Of a DNA stretch of 61,671 nucleotides, positions 16,589 to 24,871 are shown piece after piece; positions within the stretch are counted from its first letter, which is position 1; every line of letters starts with the position of its first letter. Below the pieces are notes generated by a model. It saw only the letters and a program-made list of their open reading frames with translations. It did no database searches and was not told where the DNA came from. The stretch is from Anaerolineales bacterium. Its GTDB lineage: Bacteria > Chloroflexota > Anaerolineae > Anaerolineales > Villigracilaceae. Location of the stretch: positions 1 to 61,671 of the forward strand of contig JAFGCG010000097.1 in NCBI GenBank assembly GCA_016932715.1. The letters are read 5' to 3'. The position numbers were made by a program, and so were the translations under genes.

Positions 16589-18163
16589 ATGGCAAATGAA
16601 AAACTGATCCTCGCTGTAGACCTCGGTACCTCAGGCATGAAGGTCGCGCTGATCACTGTCACGGGGCAAGTGCTCGGCTGGGAATCCGAGCCTGTGCGCC
16701 TCATCATCACGCCCGATGGCGGCGCGGAACAATCGCCGGAGGAATGGTGGCAGGCGTTCCTGTCCGCGGCGGGAAGGCTGCTCAAACGGGAGCCGGAGGC
16801 GGGTCCGCGCGTGAGGGCAGTCTGTTGTTCGACACAAGGCGAGGGCACCGTTCCTGTCGATCGAGCGGGGAATGCTCTCGGCAACGCCATCCTATGGATG
16901 GACATGCGCGGCGCCTCGTATCTGCGCAAACAACTCTCCGGATCCATCAACCTGAAGGGCGCAGATCTCTTCAAGATATTGCGCTTCGTGCGATTGACGG
17001 GCGGCATGCCTTCGCTGACGGGCAAGGATCCTGCCGCACACATGCTGTTCATTCGGGATGCGATGCCGGAAATCTATGCGCAGACACACAAGTTTTTGAA
17101 TGTGCTCGATTACATGAACCTGCGCCTGACGGGGGAGTTCGTCGCCAGCTTCGACTCGATCCTGACCTCCTGGGTCACCGATAACCGCGACCCTGACGCG
17201 GTTCACTACGACGACGCGCTGATTCGCAGCCTCGGCCTCGACCGCCTCAAGCTGCCAGACCTGGTACCTTGTGCAAAGGTGATCGGGTGTCTGCGCCGCG
17301 CAGCCGCGCAGGCGCTGGGGCTTTCACAGGATGTCAAAGTAGTAGCCGGCGCGATCGACAATACCGCGGCAGCCATCGGCGCGGGGGCAGTGGAAGATTA
17401 TCTGCCGCACCTCTATATCGGCACCTCGTCGTGGATCGCGGCGCATGTGCCATTCAAAAAGACGGATATTTCTTCGAATCTGGCATCCATTCCGTGCGCG
17501 CTGCCGGGGCGCTACCTGCTCACCGCGCTCCAGGCAACGGCAGGAGGCAACCTGACCTACCTGCGCGACAACATCCTCTATCACAAAGATGAGCTGCTGC
17601 AGGAAGCCGAAGCCCCCGATATTTTCAAGGTGCTGGATCAGATCGCCCAGCGCGTCCCCGCGGGCGCAAACGGGGTGATCTACACCCCCTGGATTTGGGG
17701 CGAACGCGCGCCCGTGGAGGACCTCACGCTGCGCGCCGGGGTTTATAACCTGTCCCTGCACAACACGCGCGCAGACGTGATCCGTGCCTTTCTGGAAGGC
17801 ATCGCTTTCAACACGCGCTGGCTGCTCTCCCCTGTAGAGAAATTCATGAGGCGCAAGGTGGATACCATCCACATCGTTGGCGGCGGCGCGCAATCGGATA
17901 TCTGGTGCCAGATCTTTGCAGATGTACTGGGGGTGGAGATCAAACAGGTGCGGGACCCCATCTATGCCAACGCCCGCGGCGCGGCCTGGATCGCGGCGGC
18001 CGGTTTGGGCGAGATCGAATTCACTGATGCGTCAAAGCTGGTTCAGTTCAAAAGAATCTATCAACCGCAATCGCAAAACCGCGCGCTGTACGACGACAAG
18101 TTCGAAATCTTCAAGCAGATTTATCAACAAATGAAGGAAATATATCGTCGCTTGAATCGATGA
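16589..18163 (+). CDS. FGGY family carbohydrate kinase of unknown substrate
   Basis: The 524-residue FGGY kinase has the phosphate-1 loop AVDLGTSGMKVALI, the hinge ILWMDMRGASY, the catalytic-base motif AGAIDNTAAAIGAG with Asp near 256, and the C-terminal adenosine motif HIVGGGAQSDIWCQIFADVLG. The substrate motif of xylulokinases (GQMHG) is replaced by STQGEG, so its substrate is not simply D-xylulose. It lies 110 bases after the MFS gene, separated by an inverted repeat, and is convergent with the epimerase-like gene. It probably phosphorylates the polyol or sugar brought in by the MFS carrier, making the aldolase substrate. Confidence 0.85.
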   Translation: MANEKLILAVDLGTSGMKVALITVTGQVLGWESEPVRLIITPDGGAEQSPEEWWQAFLSAAGRLLKREPEAGPRVRAVCCSTQGEGTVPVDRAGNALGNAILWMDMRGASYLRKQLSGSINLKGADLFKILRFVRLTGGMPSLTGKDPAAHMLFIRDAMPEIYAQTHKFLNVLDYMNLRLTGEFVASFDSILTSWVTDNRDPDAVHYDDALIRSLGLDRLKLPDLVPCAKVIGCLRRAAAQALGLSQDVKVVAGAIDNTAAAIGAGAVEDYLPHLYIGTSSWIAAHVPFKKTDISSNLASIPCALPGRYLLTALQATAGGNLTYLRDNILYHKDELLQEAEAPDIFKVLDQIAQRVPAGANGVIYTPWIWGERAPVEDLTLRAGVYNLSLHNTRADVIRAFLEGIAFNTRWLLSPVEKFMRRKVDTIHIVGGGAQSDIWCQIFADVLGVEIKQVRDPIYANARGAAWIAAAGLGEIEFTDASKLVQFKRIYQPQSQNRALYDDKFEIFKQIYQQMKEIYRRLNR

Positions 18164-18183
18164 TCTGGATACGCTAATACTTT

Positions 18184-18277
18184 TAGCCGCGAAGTACGCG
18201 AACTGCCGCTCTGCTGGCTTGCCAGCGTGGCGCGGCGTCGCGAAGATTTTAAATTTTCGTGCCAATTCGCGGCAAGA
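18184..18277. repeat. inverted intergenic repeat, second copy of the GCCGCGAA family
   Basis: Between convergent genes. The left arm starts TTAGCCGCGAAGTACGCGAACTGCCGC and, read on the minus strand, the right arm gives GCCGCGAATTGGCACGAA. It shares blocks with 12305-12396 and includes an extra CTGGCTTGCCAG palindrome at 18213-18224. Confidence 0.6.
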
Positions 18278-18293
18278 AATGATTTCTCTCAAG

Positions 18294-19169
18294 TCAGAGC
18301 GCAGCAATGATCTTTTGTATTTCAGGCGGAATTAAATCTGATCTCAACTCTGTGTGAACTTCCCAGGTTTCCGTGTGAGAAACAAATTCGCCCGGCTCCA
18401 GTTTCGTCAGCGGACCCAGCGTCTCGAGCTCGATGAATTGATCGTTGCAGTAACTTTCTGCATTGCAGCCATGATCGGGATAAGATACACCCGTCTGCAC
18501 GTCAAAACGTTTGACGAATAGAACTCCGTCGAGCCAGTAGCCCATCCAGCCATGCGGGTTGAAGTAACCGAATTTGATCGGAGGCAGGCTCGGGGTCGCG
18601 TGAACGAGGATAAAGTCATCACGTAGATGCAGACGCGGCTCACCAAGCCGGGTATAGGGCCACACGACCAGCTGGCGATTCGACAGCAGACCCGCCTCAT
18701 CTGTATTTCCAACAGGCTGCGGAAATATCGCCACACCCCCCAATCGAAACATGGTGAGTGCCCAGGGTGAAAATTCAACCGCCCAGGGACCCTCATTACG
18801 AAGTTCATGATGAATGATGACTTGCGGCTGGTCAGGATTCAATTGGATCGCGATGGACTTTGCGATATGCGTCCAGGCTTCGGCCGGCATCTCGACCCGA
18901 ACGCCGCCGGGAATGTCGCTAACCAGCGCACCTTCATTATCGGGAATGTAGGTGCGCGGCATGGCTTCCGGCGCGTGCCACAAGCGATGACCGCCGCGAA
19001 AGTAGAAGCTGCCGTACGGGGTTTGAACGGGCTTCTTTTCCAGATCTGCAAATAAATTGGCTTTGCCTTTGGGAGAAAAACGCACGATGCGCGCGGAATT
19101 TGCAAGATATTCCAACTGAATGAATTGATTCTCAAGCACTCGTGTGGCTTCGCCGTGAAAGTCGCTCAT
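18294..19169 (-). CDS. aldose-epimerase/galactose-mutarotase-like fold protein (DUF4380-like)
   Basis: The 291-residue protein shows a beta-sandwich pattern typical of galactose-mutarotase-like carbohydrate-binding domains: GSFYFRGGHRLWHAPEAMPRTY near residues 52-75, FSPWALTMFRLGGVAIFP, and a C-terminal WEVHTEL strand. The HRLWHAPE and PDHGCNAESYCNDQFIELETLG segments resemble DUF4380-type proteins, many of unknown function. There is no signal peptide. It is the last gene downstream of xylB in the xylose operon, so a role in anomer interconversion of imported xylose is plausible. The catalytic His/Glu of classic GalM is not obvious, so mutarotase activity is unproven. Confidence 0.6.
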   Translation of the reverse strand: MSDFHGEATRVLENQFIQLEYLANSARIVRFSPKGKANLFADLEKKPVQTPYGSFYFRGGHRLWHAPEAMPRTYIPDNEGALVSDIPGGVRVEMPAEAWTHIAKSIAIQLNPDQPQVIIHHELRNEGPWAVEFSPWALTMFRLGGVAIFPQPVGNTDEAGLLSNRQLVVWPYTRLGEPRLHLRDDFILVHATPSLPPIKFGYFNPHGWMGYWLDGVLFVKRFDVQTGVSYPDHGCNAESYCNDQFIELETLGPLTKLEPGEFVSHTETWEVHTELRSDLIPPEIQKIIAAL

Positions 19170-19178
19170 GTGACCCTC

Positions 19179-19232
19179 TCACCACAAAGGACACCAAGGA
19201 GCACGAAGGAATGACCTTTGTGTTCTTTGTGC
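19179..19232. repeat. inverted intergenic repeat, ACCACAAAGGACAC family
   Basis: The left arm CACCACAAAGGACACCAAGG (19180-19199) and, on the minus strand, a right arm AGCACAAAGAACACAAAGG (19232-19214) form an inverted pair with the same outward-inward layout as the repeats at 12305, 16456 and 18184. It separates xylB from the epimerase-like gene. Confidence 0.6.
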
Positions 19233-19262
19233 TAAAAATAGATTATTGAAAATGACTGAAAG

Positions 19263-20759
19263 TCATCTCATTTTATCAAACGATGATTTTAATGCGGGGT
19301 AAAGTTCTCGATAGAGCGGATACGACTTGCGATAGGCTTCAACCTGCGCGGGATCAGGGGTTGTGCTGCCGGTGATCTTGATCGCGGCTTTGCAGGCGCT
19401 GGGCACATCGCTCCAGGCGCCCGCGCCCACGCCGGCCAGCAAGGCCGCGCCGTAGGCTCCGCCTTCTGTGGTGTTGACGGTGACCAGCTCGGCATCCAAA
19501 ACCGATGCGAGAATCTGTCTCCACAGGGCCCCTTTCGTGCCGCCGCCCGAGCCGCGGACTTGCGTGATCGTGCCTAACCCTGCATTTTGGATCAATGTGA
19601 AGCTGTCTTTCAACCCAAAGGACACACCTTCGAGCACAGCACGCGTCATGTGTCCGCGCCCGTGACGAATGGTCAAGCCGACAAACGCGCCGCGCGCCAG
19701 CGGATCGGGATGAGGCGTCCGCTCTCCGCTGAGATAGGGAAGGAACTGCAAACCCTCACTGCCGGCAGGAACGCTTTCCGCTTCCTTCAATAGATCGTCA
19801 AAGCTCATGGTGGGCGCCAGCGTATCGCGATACCACTGCAGGCTGCCGGCCGCGGAAAGCATCACACCCATGAAATGCCACATGCCGGGTACGGCATGGC
19901 AGAACGCGTGTAGTCTTCCTTCCGGTTCGATCAACGCCGAGGGAGTGGTTGCAAACACGACGCCGCTTGTTCCTACAGTCAGTCCGACAATACCTGGCTC
20001 GACAGCGCCTACGCCCACTGCACCCGCAGCCTGGTCGCCGCCGCCCGCCGCAACAGGCGTACCTTCCTTCAATCCGGTCGCGGCGGCGGCTTCAGGCGTC
20101 ACGCCTCCGGTGAACTCCGGCCCTTCGAACGTGGGCGGCATCCAGCTCCGGTCGATGCCCAGCTTCTCGAGGACCTCCACCGACCAGTTGCGCGACTTCA
20201 GATCGAACAACACGGTCCCGGCGCCATCAGCCTTGTCCATGGCATATTCGCCGGTGAGCTTGAGGCGGATATAGTCCTTCGGCAGGAGCACGTGCCGCCC
20301 TTTGGCATACACCTGTGGTTCGTTGTTCTGCACCCACAAAATCTTGGGCGCGGTGAACCCGGTCAGTGCCACGTTGCCAGTGATCTGGATAAAGCGCTCC
20401 TTGCCAATGCGCGCGTGGATCTCGTCGCACTCGGCCTGCGTGCGCTGGTCGTTCCACAGGATAGCTGGCCGCAGGACTTGTCCAGCTTCATCGAGCAGGA
20501 CCAGGCCGTGCATTTGTCCCGTCAAACCGACGGCAGCGACTCGTTCCGGCCCGACGCCTGATTCCGTTAAAACCTGTTGGATACTGGCTGAGACGGCCTC
20601 CCACCACTCGCGCGGATCCTGCTCCGACCAAAGCGGTTTGGGCGTCTGCAGCGTATGCGGCGAGGACGCCACTGCAACAACTTTGCCCTCTTGATCGATC
20701 AAGAGGGCTTTGCTGGAAGTCGTCGAGGTATCAATGCCGAGAAAATATTGTTTTGCCAT
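19263..20759 (-). CDS. xylB: xylulokinase
   Basis: The 498-residue FGGY kinase opens with YFLGIDTSTTSSKALLID and carries the xylulokinase substrate motif GLTGQMHGLVLLD near residue 80, ILWNDQRTQ, the catalytic-base loop AAGGGDQAAGAVGVGAV near 240, and the GSGGGTKGALWRQILASVL adenosine motif. It phosphorylates D-xylulose in the cytosol and completes the xylose isomerase pathway with XylA at 28661-29827. It lies 15 bases after xylH in the xylFGH operon, so import and phosphorylation are coexpressed. The length and all motifs are complete. Confidence 0.93.
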   Translation of the reverse strand: MAKQYFLGIDTSTTSSKALLIDQEGKVVAVASSPHTLQTPKPLWSEQDPREWWEAVSASIQQVLTESGVGPERVAAVGLTGQMHGLVLLDEAGQVLRPAILWNDQRTQAECDEIHARIGKERFIQITGNVALTGFTAPKILWVQNNEPQVYAKGRHVLLPKDYIRLKLTGEYAMDKADGAGTVLFDLKSRNWSVEVLEKLGIDRSWMPPTFEGPEFTGGVTPEAAAATGLKEGTPVAAGGGDQAAGAVGVGAVEPGIVGLTVGTSGVVFATTPSALIEPEGRLHAFCHAVPGMWHFMGVMLSAAGSLQWYRDTLAPTMSFDDLLKEAESVPAGSEGLQFLPYLSGERTPHPDPLARGAFVGLTIRHGRGHMTRAVLEGVSFGLKDSFTLIQNAGLGTITQVRGSGGGTKGALWRQILASVLDAELVTVNTTEGGAYGAALLAGVGAGAWSDVPSACKAAIKITGSTTPDPAQVEAYRKSYPLYRELYPALKSSFDKMR

Positions 20760-20774
20760 CGCTTCCCCGATGTA

Positions 20775-21980
20775 TTAGCCGCGGCTTTTCTTCAACGCCA
20801 TATCGACGTACACAGCCGCCACCAGCACCACACCCGAAACCACATATTGCCAGGCTGCTTGAACGTTCATGATCTGCAGGCCGTTGGTCAGGCTGGCCAT
20901 GATCAGCGCCCCAATCATGGCGCCGAAGATGGTGCCCACGCCGCCAAGAGTGGAAGTGCCACCCAGAATGCAGGCTGCGATCGCAAAGAGCTCATAGCTG
21001 GTTCCCGCGGCGATCGTCCCGTAGCCCACGTAGGACGCTATGATTACACCGGAAACACCGCACAGGAAACCCATCAAGACAAAGATCGCGAAGGTATTCT
21101 GCCGAATGCTGATACCGGAAAGCCGGGCAGCTTCACGGTTGCCGCCGATGGCATAGGTGTATCGCCCAAATCTCGTGTTGTTCGAAACATAGGACACGAT
21201 GACTGCAATAATTGCAAGGATCAATACAGGGACCTGGACGCCGCTATATGCATTGACATACCCTACGTAGCCAAAGACGATCGCGGCAAGGAAAGCCGTC
21301 TTCAGAATATCCTGGTAAAACGGAGCCAGTGTAAAACCATACTTGACCCTACGCTGGCGGCCATTGAACATCTGGATGAACAACAAGATTGCGACTATGA
21401 TGGCCAGGATCCAGCCAGCCATAGCGGGAAGATACCCCTGGCCAATGTAAGAGAACAATGGCTGGTTGGCAGGGATCGTCCTCCCAGCGGTCCGGATGAG
21501 GATCAAGCCATTGAGGATCCACATACTGGCTAGTGTCGTAATGAAAGCTGGCACGCGCAGATAGCCGATGATATATCCGTGCAGGACGCCGTACAGCGTG
21601 CCCACTCCTAATCCGCACAGAACGGAAAGACTGGTAGTGAACCATTCGGGCGCTCCGGGCATATACTTGTTCCAGGTGTAGGCTTGCAGATAAGCCACCA
21701 CCACAGATACAAACCCGGCCAGCCGGCCCACCGAAAGGTCAATGTGCCCGGCAACGATCACCAGCACCATGCCCACGGATAGTACGGCGGTGATGGTCAT
21801 CTGGCGGAACAGGTTGGAAAAATTCTGCGCCGACAGATAGATTCCGTTGGTCAGGAAAAAGAAGAGGAACCAAAGGACCAGCATTGCCACGACGAGGGCA
21901 TAGGTCTGGAAATTGTTACGGATTTGTTGTCCGATCTCAGAAGTGTTGGTTTTAGTCGGGGAGGCGGTGGTTGCGCTCAT
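20775..21980 (-). CDS. xylH: xylose ABC transporter permease
   Basis: The 401-residue CUT2 permease has about ten to twelve hydrophobic segments and the RbsC-like signature GHIDLSVGRLAGFVSVV near residue 90, plus the GRYTYAIGGNREAARLSGI cytosolic loop and LGGTSTLGGVGTIFGAMIGAL. The length of about 400, longer than the 320-residue ribose permeases, is typical of XylH. The ATG at 21980 is preferred, with AAAGGTGA seven bases upstream; a GTG at 21989 overlaps the xylG stop and is less likely. It works with XylF and XylG. Confidence 0.92.
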   Translation of the reverse strand: MSATTASPTKTNTSEIGQQIRNNFQTYALVVAMLVLWFLFFFLTNGIYLSAQNFSNLFRQMTITAVLSVGMVLVIVAGHIDLSVGRLAGFVSVVVAYLQAYTWNKYMPGAPEWFTTSLSVLCGLGVGTLYGVLHGYIIGYLRVPAFITTLASMWILNGLILIRTAGRTIPANQPLFSYIGQGYLPAMAGWILAIIVAILLFIQMFNGRQRRVKYGFTLAPFYQDILKTAFLAAIVFGYVGYVNAYSGVQVPVLILAIIAVIVSYVSNNTRFGRYTYAIGGNREAARLSGISIRQNTFAIFVLMGFLCGVSGVIIASYVGYGTIAAGTSYELFAIAACILGGTSTLGGVGTIFGAMIGALIMASLTNGLQIMNVQAAWQYVVSGVVLVAAVYVDMALKKSRG

Positions 21981-21985
21981 AAAAA

Positions 21986-23533
21986 TCACCTTTCAGGGAT
22001 GGGTTGAGATGCGATGCCGGTTGCCAGTGCCATAATTTTCTCCTGCGTTGCCTCGGCAATATCAAGCGTGCCGACAGAGCGACCTTCGCGCATGACCATG
22101 ACTCTGTCGCTCATACCTAATACTTCCTCCAGTTCGCTGGAGATCATAATAATTGCAATACCTTTTTCGCTCAGGTCATTCATGATTTTATAAATTTCAT
22201 ACTTGGTGCCCACATCGATCCCACGGGTGGGATCATCCATGATCAGCACCTTCGGCTGCGACATCAGCCACTTGGAAATTACCACTTTCTGCTGGTTGCC
22301 GCCCGAAAGGGAATCCGCCGGGGCATTCAGGTTGGAGGCTTTAATTGCCAGGCTTTTGGCAAAATCCGTGCTGACTTTTAATTCAGCCGAATCGTTAATT
22401 CGGAATAGGGAGGAGAATTGATCCAGGTTCGCCAGGGAAATGTTGCGCAGAATGGATTGGATCAGTACCAGTCCATGCATCTTGCGGTCCTCCGGCACCA
22501 GGCTGATACCCTGCAGCATGGCTTCGCGTGAATTGGGGACGGTGATCTCACGCCCATTCAACTTGATCTTACCCTTGTTGATCTTGCCATATTCCCCAAA
22601 CAGGGTCATGACCAATTCCGTCCGCCCGGAACCCATTAAGCCTGCGATACCCAGGATCTCTCCTCGACGGAGGTTGAAGCTTACACCTTTGAGTACCTCG
22701 TAAGAGGGATCTTCAGGATCGATCGCATGCAGGTCTTCCACTTCGAGAATGACTTCGCCGGGCTTGCGATTACCCTTCGGGAACCGCTCCTTCATTTCAC
22801 GTCCCACCATGTTGTGCACCAGGGCTTCAACATTCAATTCGCGGGCAGGTCGCGTAATGACAGTTTTGCCATCGCGGAGCACAGTGATCGAATCTGTGAT
22901 CTTGAAAAACTCCTCCAGTTTGTGACTGATATAAATACAAGTGACACCGTGCTGCTTGAGACCCCGCAGGATCTCCATCAGTTGTTCGATTTCCGCCTCG
23001 GCCAGCGCGCTGGTCGGCTCGTCCAGAATCAGGACCTTGGCATTTTCAGCAAGCGCCTTGGCGATTTCGGTCATCTGCATCTTGCCCACTCCAAGATGGC
23101 GCACGATTCCCCGCGCCGGAACGTCCAGATGATATTTATCCAGTACCTGCTGCGTATCAGCGTAAAGTTTATCCCAGTTGATGACACCGAATTCCACCGG
23201 CTCTTTTCCCAGGTAAATGTTTTCACCGACCGTGATACTGGGTACCAGGGTCAATTCCTGGTAGACGATTGCAATTCCTTCCTGCCCCGCCTGATGGATC
23301 GACCGATCGACCAGTTTCAATTCATGCCCCTCGTAAATGACCTGGCCTTCGTACGACCCCCAGGGATATACGCCAGACAGAATTTTCATCAGGGTGGATT
23401 TGCCAGCGCCGTTCTCGCCGCAGATACCGTGAATCTCGCCGCGGCGAATGGAAAACGAAACATCGTCCAGCGCAGTGATCCCGGGAAATTTCTTGGTCAC
23501 ATTTTTGAATTCGAGAATGACATTATTTTCCAC
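21986..23533 (-). CDS. xylG: xylose ABC transporter ATP-binding protein
   Basis: The 515-residue double ABC ATPase is of the RbsA/XylG type. The first domain has GENGAGKSTLMKILSGVYPW, and the linker MKILSGVYPWGSYEGQV matches XylG. Signature and Walker B are VGKMQMTEIAKAL and VLILDEPTSAL. The second half has a non-canonical Walker A, GLMGSGRTELVMTLFG, with an intact SGGNQQKVVISKWL and LIMDDPTRGIDVG, the usual asymmetry of this family. It lies between xylF and xylH in the operon, after a 12-bp hairpin. Confidence 0.93.
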   Translation of the reverse strand: MENNVILEFKNVTKKFPGITALDDVSFSIRRGEIHGICGENGAGKSTLMKILSGVYPWGSYEGQVIYEGHELKLVDRSIHQAGQEGIAIVYQELTLVPSITVGENIYLGKEPVEFGVINWDKLYADTQQVLDKYHLDVPARGIVRHLGVGKMQMTEIAKALAENAKVLILDEPTSALAEAEIEQLMEILRGLKQHGVTCIYISHKLEEFFKITDSITVLRDGKTVITRPARELNVEALVHNMVGREMKERFPKGNRKPGEVILEVEDLHAIDPEDPSYEVLKGVSFNLRRGEILGIAGLMGSGRTELVMTLFGEYGKINKGKIKLNGREITVPNSREAMLQGISLVPEDRKMHGLVLIQSILRNISLANLDQFSSLFRINDSAELKVSTDFAKSLAIKASNLNAPADSLSGGNQQKVVISKWLMSQPKVLIMDDPTRGIDVGTKYEIYKIMNDLSEKGIAIIMISSELEEVLGMSDRVMVMREGRSVGTLDIAEATQEKIMALATGIASQPIPER

Positions 23534-23587
23534 TATGCACCTCAGACCAGGCTCAGATTTACTTCAATCATACTTTATTTGTGAGAT

Positions 23588-23617
23588 TCCCGGCCTCCAA
23601 ATAAATGGAGGCCGGGA
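23588..23617 (-). terminator. hairpin between xylF and xylG
   Basis: Perfect 12-bp stem TCCCGGCCTCCA/TGGAGGCCGGGA with a 6-nt A/T loop, 20 bases after the xylF stop. No T-tract follows on the minus strand. Probably an attenuating or 3'-protecting hairpin that keeps XylF more abundant than XylG and XylH. Confidence 0.6.
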
Positions 23618-23637
23618 AAGAAAGGGAGAGAGATATT

Positions 23638-24741
23638 TTATGGTTTCGGAGGTCGCTGATCTTCGGGGATATCGCGATAGACATCCTCATAGGGCTGGAA
23701 GCCACTCTTCACGATCAGTTCATAGACATTGTCCTTGGTGACCTGCTGAACCGGGAGGAAGAGAGCCTGGATGTTACCTTCGAGATCTTCACCAGTGAGG
23801 ACCTTCAGACTGTATTCCTGCAGGCCGGAAATTGTCTGACCCTTGAGCAACGTATCCATCATTTCCACTGCTTTTGGCGACAACAGACGAATATCCTTGT
23901 AGACGGTGACGGTCTGTTCGCCCTTGACGATGCTGTTGCAGCTGGCAGCTGTTGCATCCTGGCCGGAAATCGGCACTTTGCCAGCCAAGCCTTGCCCACC
24001 CAAAGCCTCTAATTCGCCCAGCGCCGTGCCATCATTGGAGGCAATGACTGCATCAATCTTGTTCTGTTGAGCTGTCAGGACGTTCTCCATGATCTTCTGG
24101 GCCTCGGCCTCATCCCAGTTAGGCACCCACTGGTCAGCCACGATCGTGATGACGCCTTCGTCGATGTACGGCTGGATGACTTCCATCTGACCCTGGCGGA
24201 CCAAAACCGCGTTGTTGTCAGTAGGAGATCCGCCGGACATGAAGATCTTGGCGGGATTATCCTTTGTCCAGGTGGTGCTGCCGGGCAATCCGAGCGCGGT
24301 CATCACACCGAGCGCTTCCTGGCGACCGACTTCAACGTTGTCGAAGGACAGATAGGCGGCGATGTTCTTGGTCTTGATCAGGCGGTCATAGGCGAGCACT
24401 TTCACCCCTGCTGCTGCAGCTTTATCCACAGCCGTGGCAGCCGCGGCGCCGTCTTCAGCGATGACGATCAGGCCCTTGACGCCCTGCGCGACCATGTTGT
24501 CGATCTGATCGTTCTGCAGTTTCACATCATGGTTGGCTTCCTGGGAGATGACCTCATAGCCCTTCTCTTCCAGGAGCTTCCGCATGAGCACTTCTTCATT
24601 CTTCCAGCGCTCAACTGCAAAATCGGAGAAGGAAAGACCCACTTTGGTCTTTCCGCTGCCAGCTGCCCCACAGGCCGCCAGCAGCATGGAGCCGATAACC
24701 ATCAGGGAAAAGACGGCTATTATCATACGATTGGATTTCAT
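23638..24741 (-). CDS. xylF: D-xylose-binding lipoprotein
   Basis: The 367-residue CUT2 solute-binding protein has a lipoprotein signal with lipobox LAAC (Cys24), then the XylF pattern VGLSFSDFAVERWKNEE, VISQEANHDVKLQNDQIDNM and VLAYDRLIKTKNIAAYLSFDN, which matches xylose-binding proteins rather than ribose or glucose ones. It is displayed on the outer face of the membrane and delivers xylose to XylGH. The start has AAGGAGAT upstream. The leader contains a strong AAGGAGGTG sequence about 80 bases upstream with no evident ORF, and a hairpin follows the gene. Confidence 0.93.
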   Translation of the reverse strand: MKSNRMIIAVFSLMVIGSMLLAACGAAGSGKTKVGLSFSDFAVERWKNEEVLMRKLLEEKGYEVISQEANHDVKLQNDQIDNMVAQGVKGLIVIAEDGAAAATAVDKAAAAGVKVLAYDRLIKTKNIAAYLSFDNVEVGRQEALGVMTALGLPGSTTWTKDNPAKIFMSGGSPTDNNAVLVRQGQMEVIQPYIDEGVITIVADQWVPNWDEAEAQKIMENVLTAQQNKIDAVIASNDGTALGELEALGGQGLAGKVPISGQDATAASCNSIVKGEQTVTVYKDIRLLSPKAVEMMDTLLKGQTISGLQEYSLKVLTGEDLEGNIQALFLPVQQVTKDNVYELIVKSGFQPYEDVYRDIPEDQRPPKP

Positions 24742-24816
24742 CTTGTATCTCCTTCATTGTTAATTTTGTACGACATCGATACTGCGGAAAGAAAGTTTTT
24801 GTTTATTTCTGTGTGG

Positions 24817-24825
24817 CACCTCCTT
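24817..24825 (-). promoter_or_regulatory. orphan Shine-Dalgarno-like AAGGAGGTG in xylF leader
   Basis: Full 9-base complement of the 16S rRNA 3' end, 76-84 bases before the xylF start, with no start codon at 5-12 bases downstream. The same type of element precedes four other binding-protein genes in this window. Confidence 0.45.
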
Positions 24826-24871
24826 AATGAAAATGCCCTCCGTTGGGAACATGAATCGCGCATAGCGGCGC

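Noticed and set aside
12305..19232. Periodic repeats as a CRISPR array
   Set aside because: Arms are inverted rather than regularly spaced direct repeats, there are no unique spacers and no cas genes.
24743..24782. 12-codon frame (MSYKINNEGDTR) whose stop overlaps the xylF start as ATGA
   Set aside because: It has no ribosome site at a normal distance and is short enough to arise by chance.
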